Notes under the pieces: generated by a model
What the model saw: the letters and a program-made list of their open reading frames with translations, nothing else
Database searches by the model: none
Told to the model about the DNA's origin: nothing
NCBI RefSeq assembly: GCF_900116105.1
Contig: NZ_FPAC01000004.1
Location: 33,108-97,107 of the forward strand
Direction of reading: 5' to 3'
Source: Paenibacillus sp. 453mf
GTDB lineage: Bacteria; Bacillota; Bacilli; Paenibacillales; Paenibacillaceae
DNA length: 64,000 nt
Shown: positions 45,698-55,472 of the stretch, one piece after another
Position numbering within the stretch: position 1 is the stretch's first letter
How the letters are laid out: each line of letters begins with the position of its first letter
Made by a program: the position numbers and the translations under genes

Positions 45698-47612
45698 CTC
45701 CCCCTGTCATGACCACTGTAGGCAAAGTAATGGTTACGATCGTACCGACACCCTGTGTGCTATGGATCGTAAGACCGTATGGTGATCCAAAAAACAGCTG
45801 AATTCGCTGATGCACATTTATCAGTCCAATCCCAGCAGATTGATTCGATCGGCTGATTTCATTTGCCGCACTCAACGCAGGCGCTTCTCCCAGATTCACT
45901 TTCTCGGAGCTTGAGCTTTGGAGCTGATTCCTTAGCAGCTTCAGATCCTCCTCCGCCATACCCGTTCCGTTATCCTGGATCCATATTTGGCATTTGCCGC
46001 GGATCGCCTCTGCCCGAATGGTCATCGTCTTATTTCGGAATCCGGCCTCCTCTGCTTCCTCATACCAGCCATGCTTGACGCTGTTCTCTACAATCGGCTG
46101 AAGCGACATCTTCAGCACTTCTGCTTCCAACATCGCATTCGGCACATCTACGATCAGCGTAATCGGTGTATCGAACCGGATATTCATCACTTCAATATAA
46201 TTTCGGATATGCCTCAGCTCATCTCTCAGCTTCACATAGTCCCCTGACCACTTGAAGTTATATCGCATCATCCCTCCAAGTGAAGTGAGCGAATCCGCAA
46301 TTTCCCGCTGATCCTCCATCTCGGCCAGCATCCGTATATTCTCCAGTGTATTGTACAGAAAATGAGAGTCAATCTGATTATGCAGCGTTCTTAGTTCGGC
46401 TTCCTTGGACATCGCTTCCTTACGGACAGCCACAGCGACCAGCTCATTGATCTTGTTCATCAGCTTATTGAAATGAAAGGCCAGCTCGCCAATCTCCCCG
46501 CCGCCCCGGATCACAACACCCGTATACAGCTCTCCGCGACGCGCCTTTTTCATCGCTTCTGTGAGTCTAACCAGATTTTTCAAGATGAAGGAATTGAGTA
46601 CGTAAGCAATAATCGTAAAGATAATAATGAACAAAATATTGATCCCAATCGTCGTGTTGCGGATCTTGGATATCTGCGCCAGCACATCCTCCATGGACAG
46701 CACATTCAGCAAGTGTGCATTCAATCCTTCTAGAGGGACGCTCAGAAAAATATAGGATTTGCCCGCCTCCTTATACTCCATCTGCCATGGCTCACCATCG
46801 GACAACGCTTTGAATTTAGCCTGAATCGCCTGCTCCATCATAGGAGCATCACTTAGCAGCGACTGTTTCGCGCGCGAGAAGACCTCACCTTCTCCATCGA
46901 CCAGAAACAGCTGGGACCGCTCATCCTGGACAGTAAAAGTCCGGGGGGAAAATTCCGAGAGCAGCATATCGACCTGAATAATGCCGGAACGTTCTCCACT
47001 GATCACACTGATCTCTCGCAGCAAAGAAACCTTGGGCTCCTGCTCTACCGATCGTTTAATAAGGTCTCGGTCGGTGTACTGAAATGACCACATCTGCAGA
47101 TCACCAAGACCATACGTGTCCTCGTACCAAACTTCGTCCTTGATCCGACGTTCACTGAAGATAATCGGCCATATTTCATAAGCATACGGATTGTCCGTGA
47201 ATAGATACAGATGCTCAATGTTCGGATTGTTGAACTGGATTCTTGTGAGATTAACAAAAGCGCTCATATTAAAATCAACCAGCTCACCCAGCGGCAGCTC
47301 TGTCTTCCTAGTTAAATAGTTCAGCACCTCTTTGTCTGAAACGGCAAGCTGCGCCGAACGCTCCATGGACTCAATCTGGTTCATGATATGCAGCCTCTCC
47401 ATATCGAGAATATAGGCACTCTTGTCTACCGCATCCTTCATGTAGGTCTCGTTAATCGCACGAAAAGAAAAGATGGATACGAGCAGGCTCGGTACCAGTA
47501 TTATCGCAATATATGCTGCAATCAGACGACTCTGCAAGGATCTGTGCTCCCACCAGGATACAAAACCCTGCACCAGATTGGTTCCTCTTCTCATCACAAT
47601 AAATCCATCCAT
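45666..47612 (-). CDS. LytS-type sensor histidine kinase with large extracellular domain
   Basis: A 648-residue kinase. Helices at about 30-52 and 321-342 flank a 270-residue extracytoplasmic Cache-like sensor. A HAMP region (about 343-395) leads to the His_kinase domain; the phospho-acceptor is His417 in QIDSHFLYNTLE, where most relatives have QINPHFLYNTLE. ATPase motifs: VENSVKHGW, DNGTGM, GIGLINV. The first ATG has no clear ribosome binding site; the ATG at 47594 (MRRGTNLV) is an alternative. It is separated from the binding-protein gene by a terminator. Confidence 0.93.
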   Translation of the reverse strand: MDGFIVMRRGTNLVQGFVSWWEHRSLQSRLIAAYIAIILVPSLLVSIFSFRAINETYMKDAVDKSAYILDMERLHIMNQIESMERSAQLAVSDKEVLNYLTRKTELPLGELVDFNMSAFVNLTRIQFNNPNIEHLYLFTDNPYAYEIWPIIFSERRIKDEVWYEDTYGLGDLQMWSFQYTDRDLIKRSVEQEPKVSLLREISVISGERSGIIQVDMLLSEFSPRTFTVQDERSQLFLVDGEGEVFSRAKQSLLSDAPMMEQAIQAKFKALSDGEPWQMEYKEAGKSYIFLSVPLEGLNAHLLNVLSMEDVLAQISKIRNTTIGINILFIIIFTIIAYVLNSFILKNLVRLTEAMKKARRGELYTGVVIRGGGEIGELAFHFNKLMNKINELVAVAVRKEAMSKEAELRTLHNQIDSHFLYNTLENIRMLAEMEDQREIADSLTSLGGMMRYNFKWSGDYVKLRDELRHIRNYIEVMNIRFDTPITLIVDVPNAMLEAEVLKMSLQPIVENSVKHGWYEEAEEAGFRNKTMTIRAEAIRGKCQIWIQDNGTGMAEEDLKLLRNQLQSSSSEKVNLGEAPALSAANEISRSNQSAGIGLINVHQRIQLFFGSPYGLTIHSTQGVGTIVTITLPTVVMTGGDEGEETHNRG

Positions 47613-47641
47613 TTCTGCTTGTATTTGCAGGTAAAAGCTCG

Positions 47642-47662
47642 AAAAACCCGCAGTCTGCGGGT
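47642..47662 (-). terminator. hairpin between the third importer and its kinase gene
   Basis: ACCCGCA-GAC-TGCGGGT on the minus strand, running into TTTTTC. It may end the importer transcript or reduce read-through into the kinase and regulator genes. Confidence 0.8.
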
Positions 47663-47750
47663 CATTCGAACCTTAACATCTGATTGCGTATTCATACGAG
47701 TTACAAATAGAATATGGCTGTGAAAGGTCTGTACGGGTCGACCTAATTTC

Positions 47751-49418
47751 CTATTTCAAGAATTCAGCCAGCTTCGAAACGTTCTCCTCGTATTTCTTCT
47801 GCTGGAATGCCTGAACCTCTGCAAGACCTTCCTTCTCACGCTTCTCCTGATAATCCGTCCAGACGGAATCAAACTCGGCCTCGGATTCTGACATCAGCAG
47901 CTTCGGCAGTGTTTTACCCCACAGCTGAGCAAGCTTCGTATTAATGATACCCTCAGGTGAGTTCCCCGTTGGATTCAGCAATTCAAATTCGGAAGCGCTT
48001 ACCGTTTTGCCCTTGGTCCAATCCTCCATTTGCTTGAACGGCTCAACAGACGGCGGCGTCCACTGTGCAGTAATATTCGTATTCATCAGCATCCAGAATG
48101 TAAATGAGGCACCGTACTCTTTGTCGAAGGCAGAACGGTCTGCATTCAGCAGTTCCAATGCTTCTGGCTTAAACTGATCTTTCCCGTCAATGGTGTCGTA
48201 GGTGACTCCTTTTTCACCAAGGTAGAGATCCTTGTTGCCTTCTTCACTGTTCAGGTAGCTCAGGAAGCGGATCGCACGCGCCTTATCCTTCACATTCTTG
48301 GAGATCAGCGTCACAGTCCAGCCCGAGATTCCCGGTCCATCCAGAGTCGGTGTATCCAGGTTCGTGTTCGATGGTCCATCTACAGCGATGTATACGGAAT
48401 TCGGATCGTTTGCATACAACGTATTTTGCTGAGCAGCAAGGTCACTGCGCTGATAAATCATGGCAAAGTATCTTCCTTGTGCAATTTTCTCTTCCATTTG
48501 AGGACGTTTATCAATGAAGATATCCTTGGATAACAATCCTTTCTCATTTGCAGTACGCAAGGTCTTAAGCCATCTTACATACTCTGGATCCGTTGCCCGG
48601 TCGTAGAGCTTGCCGTCCTTCTCCTTCGGAATCGCGAGCAGGTTCTGAATGTATCCTTCGAGAGAGTAGTTGCCGTTCTCCGTAAATTCATGCATACCCA
48701 GAGGAATCAGCGGCTGACCATTCACATCAGGGAACTTCTCTTTGGCCGCCTCAAGTGCTGCAAGGAACCCTTCCGGAGTTCGCATGTCCGGACTGCCGAT
48801 CGCTTCATACATATCTTTTCTCACGAGGAACACTTGGTTGGAGACATAGGTGTCACCATACTGCTCATAATCCTTCGGTGAAGAAGAAGCATTAGGATAA
48901 GCATATACTTTACCGTCCGGCTGTGTGTACCAGGACAGCTTTGCTGCATCCGATGCGGTGAAGAAGTATGGATCATACTCCTCTGCGAGCTCGTTCAGTG
49001 GAAGCACCAGACCTCCGTCAATCATCTTCTGAACGGCATCGTCGCCCTTATCGATCGTAATGAAATCCGGAAGTTTACCGGATGCTATTAGAGTATTCAT
49101 TTTTTCGCTCTCATTTCCTGCTGGCACGATAAAATTGATATTTACGCCTGTTTTTTCGGAAATGTATTTCGTTGTTGGATCCACGCCCCACTGGTTTGGA
49201 AACCAGGAGAAATTCAAGTACCAATCAAACGTAATCGGTGAAGTATCCACCTTCCAGCCTGGATCATCCTTCGTCAGCTGAACAGCAGGTGTCTCTGTAT
49301 CCGGTGTCTCTGTATCCGTCTCTTCTGCTCCTCCCGACGAAGAACATGCAGTTGTAAAGATTAATACGAGTGAAGCCAGAAGAATCAGAACTCTTTTCAA
49401 GCCCAATGTTTGGTTCAT
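47751..49418 (-). CDS. LplA-like solute-binding lipoprotein (third importer)
   Basis: A 555-residue binding protein. The lipobox is FTTAC with Cys25, followed by a short acidic linker with two repeats of ETDTETPDTETP type. The binding fold starts at about 55 (VDTSPITFDWYLNFSWFPNQ). The size and company put it with LplA/YtcQ-type oligosaccharide binders. It follows two permease genes and lies 55 bases after the second one. Confidence 0.92.
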   Translation of the reverse strand: MNQTLGLKRVLILLASLVLIFTTACSSSGGAEETDTETPDTETPAVQLTKDDPGWKVDTSPITFDWYLNFSWFPNQWGVDPTTKYISEKTGVNINFIVPAGNESEKMNTLIASGKLPDFITIDKGDDAVQKMIDGGLVLPLNELAEEYDPYFFTASDAAKLSWYTQPDGKVYAYPNASSSPKDYEQYGDTYVSNQVFLVRKDMYEAIGSPDMRTPEGFLAALEAAKEKFPDVNGQPLIPLGMHEFTENGNYSLEGYIQNLLAIPKEKDGKLYDRATDPEYVRWLKTLRTANEKGLLSKDIFIDKRPQMEEKIAQGRYFAMIYQRSDLAAQQNTLYANDPNSVYIAVDGPSNTNLDTPTLDGPGISGWTVTLISKNVKDKARAIRFLSYLNSEEGNKDLYLGEKGVTYDTIDGKDQFKPEALELLNADRSAFDKEYGASFTFWMLMNTNITAQWTPPSVEPFKQMEDWTKGKTVSASEFELLNPTGNSPEGIINTKLAQLWGKTLPKLLMSESEAEFDSVWTDYQEKREKEGLAEVQAFQQKKYEENVSKLAEFLK

Positions 49419-49473
49419 GCATTTAACCCCTTTTCGGCTTATTTGTATACTGTTCCTATATGTTGCCTTACAC

Positions 49474-50364
49474 TCATCCTTTGATGGATCCGATCATCAT
49501 CCCCTTTACGAAATACTTTTGCAGAAATGGATATACGAACACAATCGGGAGCGTCGTGACGACCATGGTCGCCAGTTTAATCGACTGTGAAGTCACGGTC
49601 TTAGTTGCTGCGGTTCCCTGTACTGCGGCTACCATCTGGTTGGAGCTCGACTGGGCAACGACTCGGTACAGATAAGTCTGTATCGGCTGCATATCGGTGT
49701 TGTTGATATAGATCATTCCGGTAAAATAGTCATTCCACTGATACACGCCATGGAACAGAGCAATCGTTGCGATAACAGGCAGGGATACCGGGAGTACAAC
49801 TCTCAGGAAGATCGACCAGTCATTCGCGCCATCAATACGTGCCGCCTCCTCCAGTCCTTCGGGAATTTCCCGAAAGAAGGTCATGAAGATAATGAGATCG
49901 AAGAAGCTGAACATGACAGGAATGATGTAGACAAGAAAATTGTCCAGCAGATGCAAATCCCGAATGAGCAGGAAGGTTGGAATGAGGCCTCCCCCAAAGA
50001 ATAAAGTAACCGTTCCCATCAGAATGTACAGCTTGCCGCCGATCAAATCCTTGCGGGAGAAGGCATAAGCCACCATGGCGGTAAAAAAGACGTGTACTGC
50101 GGTACCAACCACCGTCTTCGCAACGGTAATACCCATTGCCGTCATAATGCCTGGGCTTTCGAACACCGCCTTGAAATTATCGAGGCTGAACTCACGAGGC
50201 CACCAGTAAATTCCCCCTCGCATCGCATCGGTTCCATCGTTAAAGGCATTGACAAGAACATACCAGATGGGATACATCGTCAGAAAACAAACAACGAGCA
50301 TAATCAGGGTATTAATTGTATCAAAAGCGAACTCCCCTTTAGTTCTGCGATTAAGCGTCCACAA
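49474..50364 (-). CDS. LplC-like ABC transporter permease (third importer)
   Basis: A 296-residue permease; the EAA loop is EEAARIDGANDWSIFLRVVL (about 173-192) and the end FLQKYFVKGMMIGSIKG is typical of the group. The start is TTG, with AGGAGG 11 bases upstream. It follows the LplB-type permease by 23 bases. Confidence 0.93.
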   Translation of the reverse strand: MWTLNRRTKGEFAFDTINTLIMLVVCFLTMYPIWYVLVNAFNDGTDAMRGGIYWWPREFSLDNFKAVFESPGIMTAMGITVAKTVVGTAVHVFFTAMVAYAFSRKDLIGGKLYILMGTVTLFFGGGLIPTFLLIRDLHLLDNFLVYIIPVMFSFFDLIIFMTFFREIPEGLEEAARIDGANDWSIFLRVVLPVSLPVIATIALFHGVYQWNDYFTGMIYINNTDMQPIQTYLYRVVAQSSSNQMVAAVQGTAATKTVTSQSIKLATMVVTTLPIVFVYPFLQKYFVKGMMIGSIKG

Positions 50365-50387
50365 GGCTATAGACTCCTCCTTTCTCC

Positions 50388-51365
50388 TTAATAAAGGGAT
50401 GTTCCGTTAAGCTTCTTCGACACCTTGTTTGCAAGGAGCAGCAGAATAAGCGCGATGACCGATTTGATCAAGCCGACTGCCGTCGAATACGAATAACGTC
50501 CGGATAGAATACCGGTCTGGTATACATAATAGTCAATTACATTACTGGCACTGTCGTTCAGCGAGTTGCGCAGTACAAGAATCTGGTCAAAGTTAGAGTT
50601 CAGCACACCGCTCACCGCGAGAATGAACAGAATCGAGATGGTCGATTTAATAGATGGCAGTGTAACGTACCACATCTTCTGGAATCGTCCCGCTCCATCA
50701 ATGGTTGCTGCCTCATACATTTCAGGCGATACACTCGATATCGCTGCCAGATAGATGATGGCAGACCAGCCAAGCTCCTTCCATATATCAGAGGCAATAA
50801 TAATCGTCCAGAAATATTTCGGCTCGGCCAGATAACTGATCGGCTGATCGATAAAGTTCAGTGCCATCAGGATGTTATTAATCACCCCGATATCCGACAG
50901 CCATGTCGCCAGAATTCCTCCAAGAACGACCCATGATAGAAAGTGAGGCAGATAGGAGATCGTCTGTACCGTGCGTTTGAACTTAACACTCCTCAGCTCA
51001 TTGAGGAACAGGGCGAACAGAATTGGAAGCGGGAAACCGATAACCAGCTTGAGCAAGCTCATCCCCAGTGTATTTCGAATTACATTACCGAGGTTGTCAT
51101 CATCCAGAAACTCTCTGAAGTGTTCGAGCCCAACCCATGGTGCGTCCGATATGGAGCCGATAATGTCGTATTCCTTGAATGCGATAATAATGCCGTACAT
51201 TGGGATGTAATTGAATATGAACATCCAGGCTACACCAAGCAAGGCCATTGTCTGTATGTGCTTCTGTCTGAGAAATTTCTTTCCCAGCTGGAGCGCAGCT
51301 GAAGCTCGGGGAGCTTTAGCTTGCTTCGCAGAAACAGGTGGTGCTTGGCGAGGTTCCATGTCCAT
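50388..51365 (-). CDS. LplB-like ABC transporter permease (third importer)
   Basis: A 325-residue permease with a Pro/Ala/Lys-rich cytoplasmic tail (1-35) and six helices. The EAA loop is YEAATIDGAGRFQKMWYVTL (about 220-239); LPHFLSWVVLGG is present. GGGGG lies about eight bases before the ATG. It is the first gene of the operon; a cre-like palindrome lies 34 bases upstream. No ATPase gene is nearby for any of the three importers. Confidence 0.93.
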   Translation of the reverse strand: MDMEPRQAPPVSAKQAKAPRASAALQLGKKFLRQKHIQTMALLGVAWMFIFNYIPMYGIIIAFKEYDIIGSISDAPWVGLEHFREFLDDDNLGNVIRNTLGMSLLKLVIGFPLPILFALFLNELRSVKFKRTVQTISYLPHFLSWVVLGGILATWLSDIGVINNILMALNFIDQPISYLAEPKYFWTIIIASDIWKELGWSAIIYLAAISSVSPEMYEAATIDGAGRFQKMWYVTLPSIKSTISILFILAVSGVLNSNFDQILVLRNSLNDSASNVIDYYVYQTGILSGRYSYSTAVGLIKSVIALILLLLANKVSKKLNGTSLY

Positions 51366-51398
51366 AGAGGAGCCCCCTTCATTTTGTAATATTCATTG

Positions 51399-51412
51399 TG
51401 TAAGCACTTACA
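51399..51412. promoter_or_regulatory. candidate cre site before the third importer operon
   Basis: TGTAAGCACTTACA matches the cre consensus at 13 of 14 positions and is a near-perfect palindrome. Confidence 0.6.
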
Positions 51413-51548
51413 TTTGATAAATACATCATACTTTCAAATCATGGGGCTGATAAGGTGTTAAATTTCGTTTTTGGTGCTCATTTTTCGGGTTGATCCTCTT
51501 TACGACCCATGTTATGTTTATTAGAAAAATTTTCTAGGGGGCGCTGCT

Positions 51549-52133
51549 ATGAGTACTGCTAAGATTGATCCGATTCTGTTAAATTTCCCGGATAGCATAG
51601 ATAGCGAAAGGCTGATGATTCGTGCACCGAGACCAGGTGACGGCACGGTCATGAACCAGGCGGTCCATGAGAGCCTCGCCGAGCTGGCACCCTGGATGCC
51701 TTGGGCCAAGACTGCGCCTAGTGTAATCGAATCTGAAACACAGATCAGGCAGTCCGCGATTCGTTTCGCGGAGCGCACGGATCTGCAGCTCCTGCTGTTC
51801 CACAGAGAGACCGGCCGTCTCATCGGAAGCAGTGGTCTGCACCGGATCGACTGGGAGTCCCGGAAGTTCGAGATCGGCTACTGGGTTCACAGCACCTATA
51901 CCGGACAAGGCTACATCACGGAAGCGGTGCATGCTATCACCCATTTTGCAGTTAAAGAGCTCAGCGCGAACCGAATTGAGATCCGTTGTGATGCCCAGAA
52001 TACGAATAGTGCCAATGTAGCCAAACGGGCAGGATTTACGCAGGAAGGTATTCTACGGGGAGACAGCATCGGGGTCGACGGCACGCTTCGTGACACCTGT
52101 GTATTCGCGAAGGTACGGGGACATGAATTGTAG
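51549..52133 (+). CDS. GNAT acetyltransferase, RimJ/RimL type
   Basis: A 194-residue acetyltransferase. SERLMIRAPRPGD begins the fold; KFEIGYWVHSTYTGQGYITEA holds the acetyl-CoA loop (GQGYITEA), and RIEIRCDAQNTNSANVAKRA is the typical RimJ/RimL motif B. Members acetylate ribosomal protein N-termini or small amines. AGGGGG lies nine bases before the ATG. It diverges from the importer operon and has its own terminator. Confidence 0.93.
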   Translation: MSTAKIDPILLNFPDSIDSERLMIRAPRPGDGTVMNQAVHESLAELAPWMPWAKTAPSVIESETQIRQSAIRFAERTDLQLLLFHRETGRLIGSSGLHRIDWESRKFEIGYWVHSTYTGQGYITEAVHAITHFAVKELSANRIEIRCDAQNTNSANVAKRAGFTQEGILRGDSIGVDGTLRDTCVFAKVRGHEL

Positions 52134-52174
52134 ATTTATATACAGTTCCGATTCAAAACGTGTAAATTCCAACC

Positions 52175-52218
52175 AACCGGTACTGCTAAGGAAGCAGTCC
52201 GGTTCTTTGCGTTTTTTT
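52175..52218 (+). terminator. terminator of the RimJ/RimL-type gene
   Basis: AACCGG-T-ACTGCT / AGCAGT-CCGGTT, then CTTTGCGTTTTTTT. Confidence 0.9.
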
Positions 52219-52308
52219 CGAATATTTCGCTTGCCATCTTACTTTTATTCTTACAATTAAAGGGTAATAAGTTGTAAATTATACTAACAAAAAAAGGAGG
52301 AACCGCGC

Positions 52309-53124
52309 ATGAAGAAGCCATGGAGTATCATTTTATCTATGACTGCCGCACTTGCGTTAACTTCATGCGGTAATGATCCTTCATACCAGACAGGAAACAC
52401 CACTACTGTAGAGCAGCAGTCCATTCTCGGCCAGAGCCCTACATCTGCCAGTGAACAGAAACGCTCAGGCTCAGATAATGTAGATAAGCCGCAGCATATA
52501 ACACAGACTCAGGAAATCGAGGCTACTGACATTCGGTCGATCCGTATTGCGGAGGGGTACGAAGGAAATATTTTTATCAAAATGGAATCAAATGCAGAAC
52601 GAATCACCGCGACTCTTAACGTTGAGCAATGGTCACATGAAGAGCAGCCTCTGCTGTTCGTTAACACGGTGGATCAGACCTTGACCACGGGAATTCGTTA
52701 TCCGGAAGGTACAACGAGTGAGCAAGTGAATCACAACAACAGTAATGCGGCAGTTCAAGAGAATGCAACCCTATCGATTATTGTACCGGAGAAGCTGTAC
52801 GAAGAGATAATACTCACGACAAAGAGTGGCTACATCACGGTAGAGCGCATGAACGCTGCATTCATGGAGGTAAAGACCGGGGCGGGAAATCTTGATTTGA
52901 AGCAAGTCAATGCCGAGAAGTTTGCTGGTGAGACGGGAGTCGGAGATGTGTTTTTCAAGATCAGCCATCCGGAGCACTATAAATTCAGGGCTAATACGGG
53001 GAACGGAAAGGTTGAAATGCTGGGAGAAGTATACGAGGATCATAGCAGATTGATCGCTAAGGGAAATGGCTTTAATGAAACCCAATTAGTCACAAGCAAG
53101 GGGAATGTGAGGGTCTATGAGTAA
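52309..53124 (+). CDS. lipoprotein with DUF4097-like beta-helical domain
   Basis: A 271-residue protein with lipobox LTSC (Cys20), so anchored outside the membrane. After a polar linker (20-65) short beta strands with G-N/G-D turns repeat (TTKSGYITVERMNA, VKTGAGNLDLKQVN, ANTGNGKVEML, VTSKGNVRVYE), as in DUF4097/DUF2807-type proteins. The role is unknown. AAGGAGGAA lies seven bases before the ATG. It ends just before the CRISPR array, with its own terminator. Confidence 0.82.
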   Translation: MKKPWSIILSMTAALALTSCGNDPSYQTGNTTTVEQQSILGQSPTSASEQKRSGSDNVDKPQHITQTQEIEATDIRSIRIAEGYEGNIFIKMESNAERITATLNVEQWSHEEQPLLFVNTVDQTLTTGIRYPEGTTSEQVNHNNSNAAVQENATLSIIVPEKLYEEIILTTKSGYITVERMNAAFMEVKTGAGNLDLKQVNAEKFAGETGVGDVFFKISHPEHYKFRANTGNGKVEMLGEVYEDHSRLIAKGNGFNETQLVTSKGNVRVYE

Positions 53125-53147
53125 ATTAAAAAATGGTGTGAGACTAT

Positions 53148-53182
53148 AAGAAGCCTGAATTGGTTAAATCCAGGCTTCTTTT
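53148..53182 (+). terminator. terminator of the lipoprotein gene
   Basis: AAGAAGCCTG / CAGGCTTCTT with a 13-base loop, then TT. It lies 23 bases after the stop, between the gene and the end of the CRISPR array, and on the other strand may end the array transcript. Confidence 0.8.
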
Positions 53183-53204
53183 GGCTGCCCAACCCATGCT
53201 CTAT

Positions 53205-55004
53205 ATTTCAATTCACGCATCCTCGTGGGATGCAAACTTGTACCGGTTCATCGGACAATACGGAACAGAGTGATTTCAATCCACGCATCCACGTAGGATG
53301 CGACATTACAAGAGATGTTGGCAGAATCTCAAGAGATAGCTATTTCAATCCAAGCATCCACGTAGGATGCGACCCAGAAGCTATTTATTAAATTTATAAA
53401 CGAACATTACAATTTCAATCCACGCATCCACGTAGGATGCGACTTGACGGTACTCGACCAGGCGCTCCAATTACTCGTGAAATTTCAATCCACGCATCCA
53501 CGTAGGATGCGACTGGCACGATCACATTTGCCCCATCCCTCATGGGTATTTCAATCCACGCATCCACGTAGGATGCGACTTGACGGTACTCGACCAGGCG
53601 CTCCAATTACTCGTGAAATTTCAATCCACGCATCCACGTAGGATGCGACTGGCACGATCACATTTGCCCCATCCCTCATGGGTATTTCAATCCACGCATC
53701 CACGTAGGATGCGACCGGAGTATGATCATGGTTCTGCCGCCGCAGCTATATTTCAATCCACGCATCCACGTAGGATGCGACGCTTCGCTTTCGTCATCAG
53801 GCATCACCGTCCCGTACTATTTCAATCCACGCATCCACGTAGGATGCGACCAAATATTCTATTTATCCTGAATAACCCCGAGAATATTTCAATCCACGCA
53901 TCCACGTAGGATGCGACCGGCGGCGGATTGTTGCTATTGAATAATACATCGAATTTCAATCCACGCATCCACGTAGGATGCGACTCTTTTGTCGATTCCG
54001 TCCATATATGCGATTGGTCTTGATTTCAATCCACGCATCCACGTAGGATGCGACTGCTTCTTTCTTGCGATACTCTACTAATTCTTGATAATTTCAATCC
54101 ACGCATCCACGTAGGATGCGACTATAGTATCGTATGATAATCTTGTACTGAAAGATATATTTCAATCCACGCATCCACGTAGGATGCGACGCCGACGCGA
54201 TTGTCGGCATCACTGCCCAAATGATATTTCAATCCACGCATCCACGTAGGATGCGACCAGATACACTAAAGAACGTCACGGCTATAGGAAAGACATTTCA
54301 ATCCACGCATCCACGTAGGATGCGACAGGAGTCGATAATTTACTGAGTTACATTGCCATCAGTATTTCAATCCACGCATCCACGTAGGATGCGACTCACA
54401 TTTAGAAAGATAGTCATCGACATGTATTTATTTCAATCCACGCATCCACGTAGGATGCGACCTGAATCTTAGCCACTTCTTGAGTCAGAGTCTTATTTCA
54501 ATCCACGCATCCACGTAGGATGCGACGCTACCAATGCCACACGAGGTATTAGTACATTACAAGATTTCAATCCACGCATCCACGTAGGATGCGACTAGGC
54601 GGTCCGTGAACCCACCCCACTTGGTGGTAATATTTCAATCCACGCATCCACGTAGGATGCGACGTATGAGAATGGGCTCGACCCATGGGAGGGTGTTATT
54701 TCAATCCACGCATCCACGTAGGATGCGACGTCACCCAGACAATGGAGACAACACCTGAACCAGCAATTTCAATCCACGCATCCACGTAGGATGCGACTAC
54801 ACACCACCACGGACAGCGTCGGCTTCTGATCTCCAATTTCAATCCACGCATCCACGTAGGATGCGACGGTCTGACGGATGATGACACCGGGGAATTAAAC
54901 TTCATTTCAATCCACGCATCCACGTAGGATGCGACTACCAAATTCATCTGTCTGGGTGTCTACACCTCGACCATTTCAATCCACGCATCCACGTAGGATG
55001 CGAC
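53205..55004 (-). CRISPR. type I-C CRISPR array 1, 27 repeats and 26 spacers
   Basis: The 32-base repeat, read on the transcribed minus strand, begins GTCGCATCCTACGTGG and ends GCGTGGATTGAAAT, the form usual for type I-C. Repeats start at 53205, 53273, 53342, 53412, 53482, 53548, 53618, 53684, 53750, 53819, 53886, 53953, 54023, 54091, 54159, 54226, 54295, 54364, 54430, 54495, 54564, 54632, 54698, 54766, 54836, 54904 and 54973. Spacers are 33-38 bases. The repeat at 53205 is degenerate and that at 53342 has one change, so the old end is on the left and the leader on the right, next to cas2. Two spacers occur twice, leaving 24 different ones. Confidence 0.98.
53444..53715 (-). repeat. exact 136-base tandem duplication within the array
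   Basis: 53444-53579 is repeated without change at 53580-53715. Each copy holds a 38-base spacer, a repeat, a 34-base spacer and a repeat. This is a recombination or slippage product between repeats, not new acquisition. Confidence 0.97.
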
Positions 55005-55172
55005 TCCGATTTCGGACAGAACTCTGTCGAAATATCGTGGTTTTTAAATTATTGGGTAAAGAAATCTAATATAGCATCAATATAATATCCATATATTCAT
55101 ACTAAACCCATTATTAGGTCGATTATTACGGTGCGAATCTCCCAGTAAAATGATGTTCACTTCGGGTTCGCA
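55005..55172 (-). promoter_or_regulatory. CRISPR leader
   Basis: The 168 AT-rich bases between the cas2 stop and the first repeat on the minus strand. At the cas2 side TGCGAA (55132-55137) and TTCGCA (55167-55172) form an inverted repeat like that of other type I-C leaders. At the array side TTTCGGACAGA-AC-TCTGTCGAAA (from 55009) is an interrupted palindrome only a few bases from the first repeat. It should contain the pre-crRNA promoter and the signals for spacer insertion. Confidence 0.8.
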
Positions 55173-55463
55173 TTAAAAAATAATAGGGCCTCCAAGATCA
55201 ATAGAACTTTTGATACCAAAGTGCTCTATTTTGTTCTTGTAGTTGTTTCCTAATTGATAAATTCGCAAACTATCTGTTTCATTATCAATAATTTTAAGTA
55301 ATTTCTGTTTGAGAACAGTGAGTTGCGTAGCATCTACGACACACTCAAATACTGAATTCTGTACTCGCTGCCCATAATCCTGGCATGTCTTAGAAACTCT
55401 TCGCAATCTAGCCTGACCATCATTCGTTTGCGTACTAACATCATAAGTAATGATAACCATCAT
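55173..55463 (-). CDS. cas2: CRISPR adaptation protein Cas2
   Basis: A 96-residue ferredoxin-like protein that bridges two Cas1 dimers in the spacer integration complex. It starts MMVIITYDVSTQTNDGQARL, with the conserved Asp in the first strand (TYDV) and RRVSK.CQDYGQRVQNSVFEC following. I start at the ATG at 55463, with AGGTG six to nine bases upstream; a GTG nine bases earlier directly abuts the cas1 stop. It is the last gene of the cas operon, next to the leader. Confidence 0.96.
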   Translation of the reverse strand: MMVIITYDVSTQTNDGQARLRRVSKTCQDYGQRVQNSVFECVVDATQLTVLKQKLLKIIDNETDSLRIYQLGNNYKNKIEHFGIKSSIDLGGPIIF

Positions 55464-55472
55464 TTGCAGCAC

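Noticed and set aside
23408..51365. An ATPase gene for the sugar importers
   Set aside because: None is present in the window; the Walker motifs seen belong only to other families. A shared MsmX-like ATPase elsewhere is the usual arrangement.
53415..54947. Open reading frames across the CRISPR array on both strands
   Set aside because: They are built from the repeat itself (recurring SYVDAWIEI-type and QSTHPRRMR-type strings) and have no gene features.
53205..55004. Spacers that match sequences within this window (self-targeting)
   Set aside because: None was noticed by eye, but an exhaustive comparison could not be run, so no claim is made.
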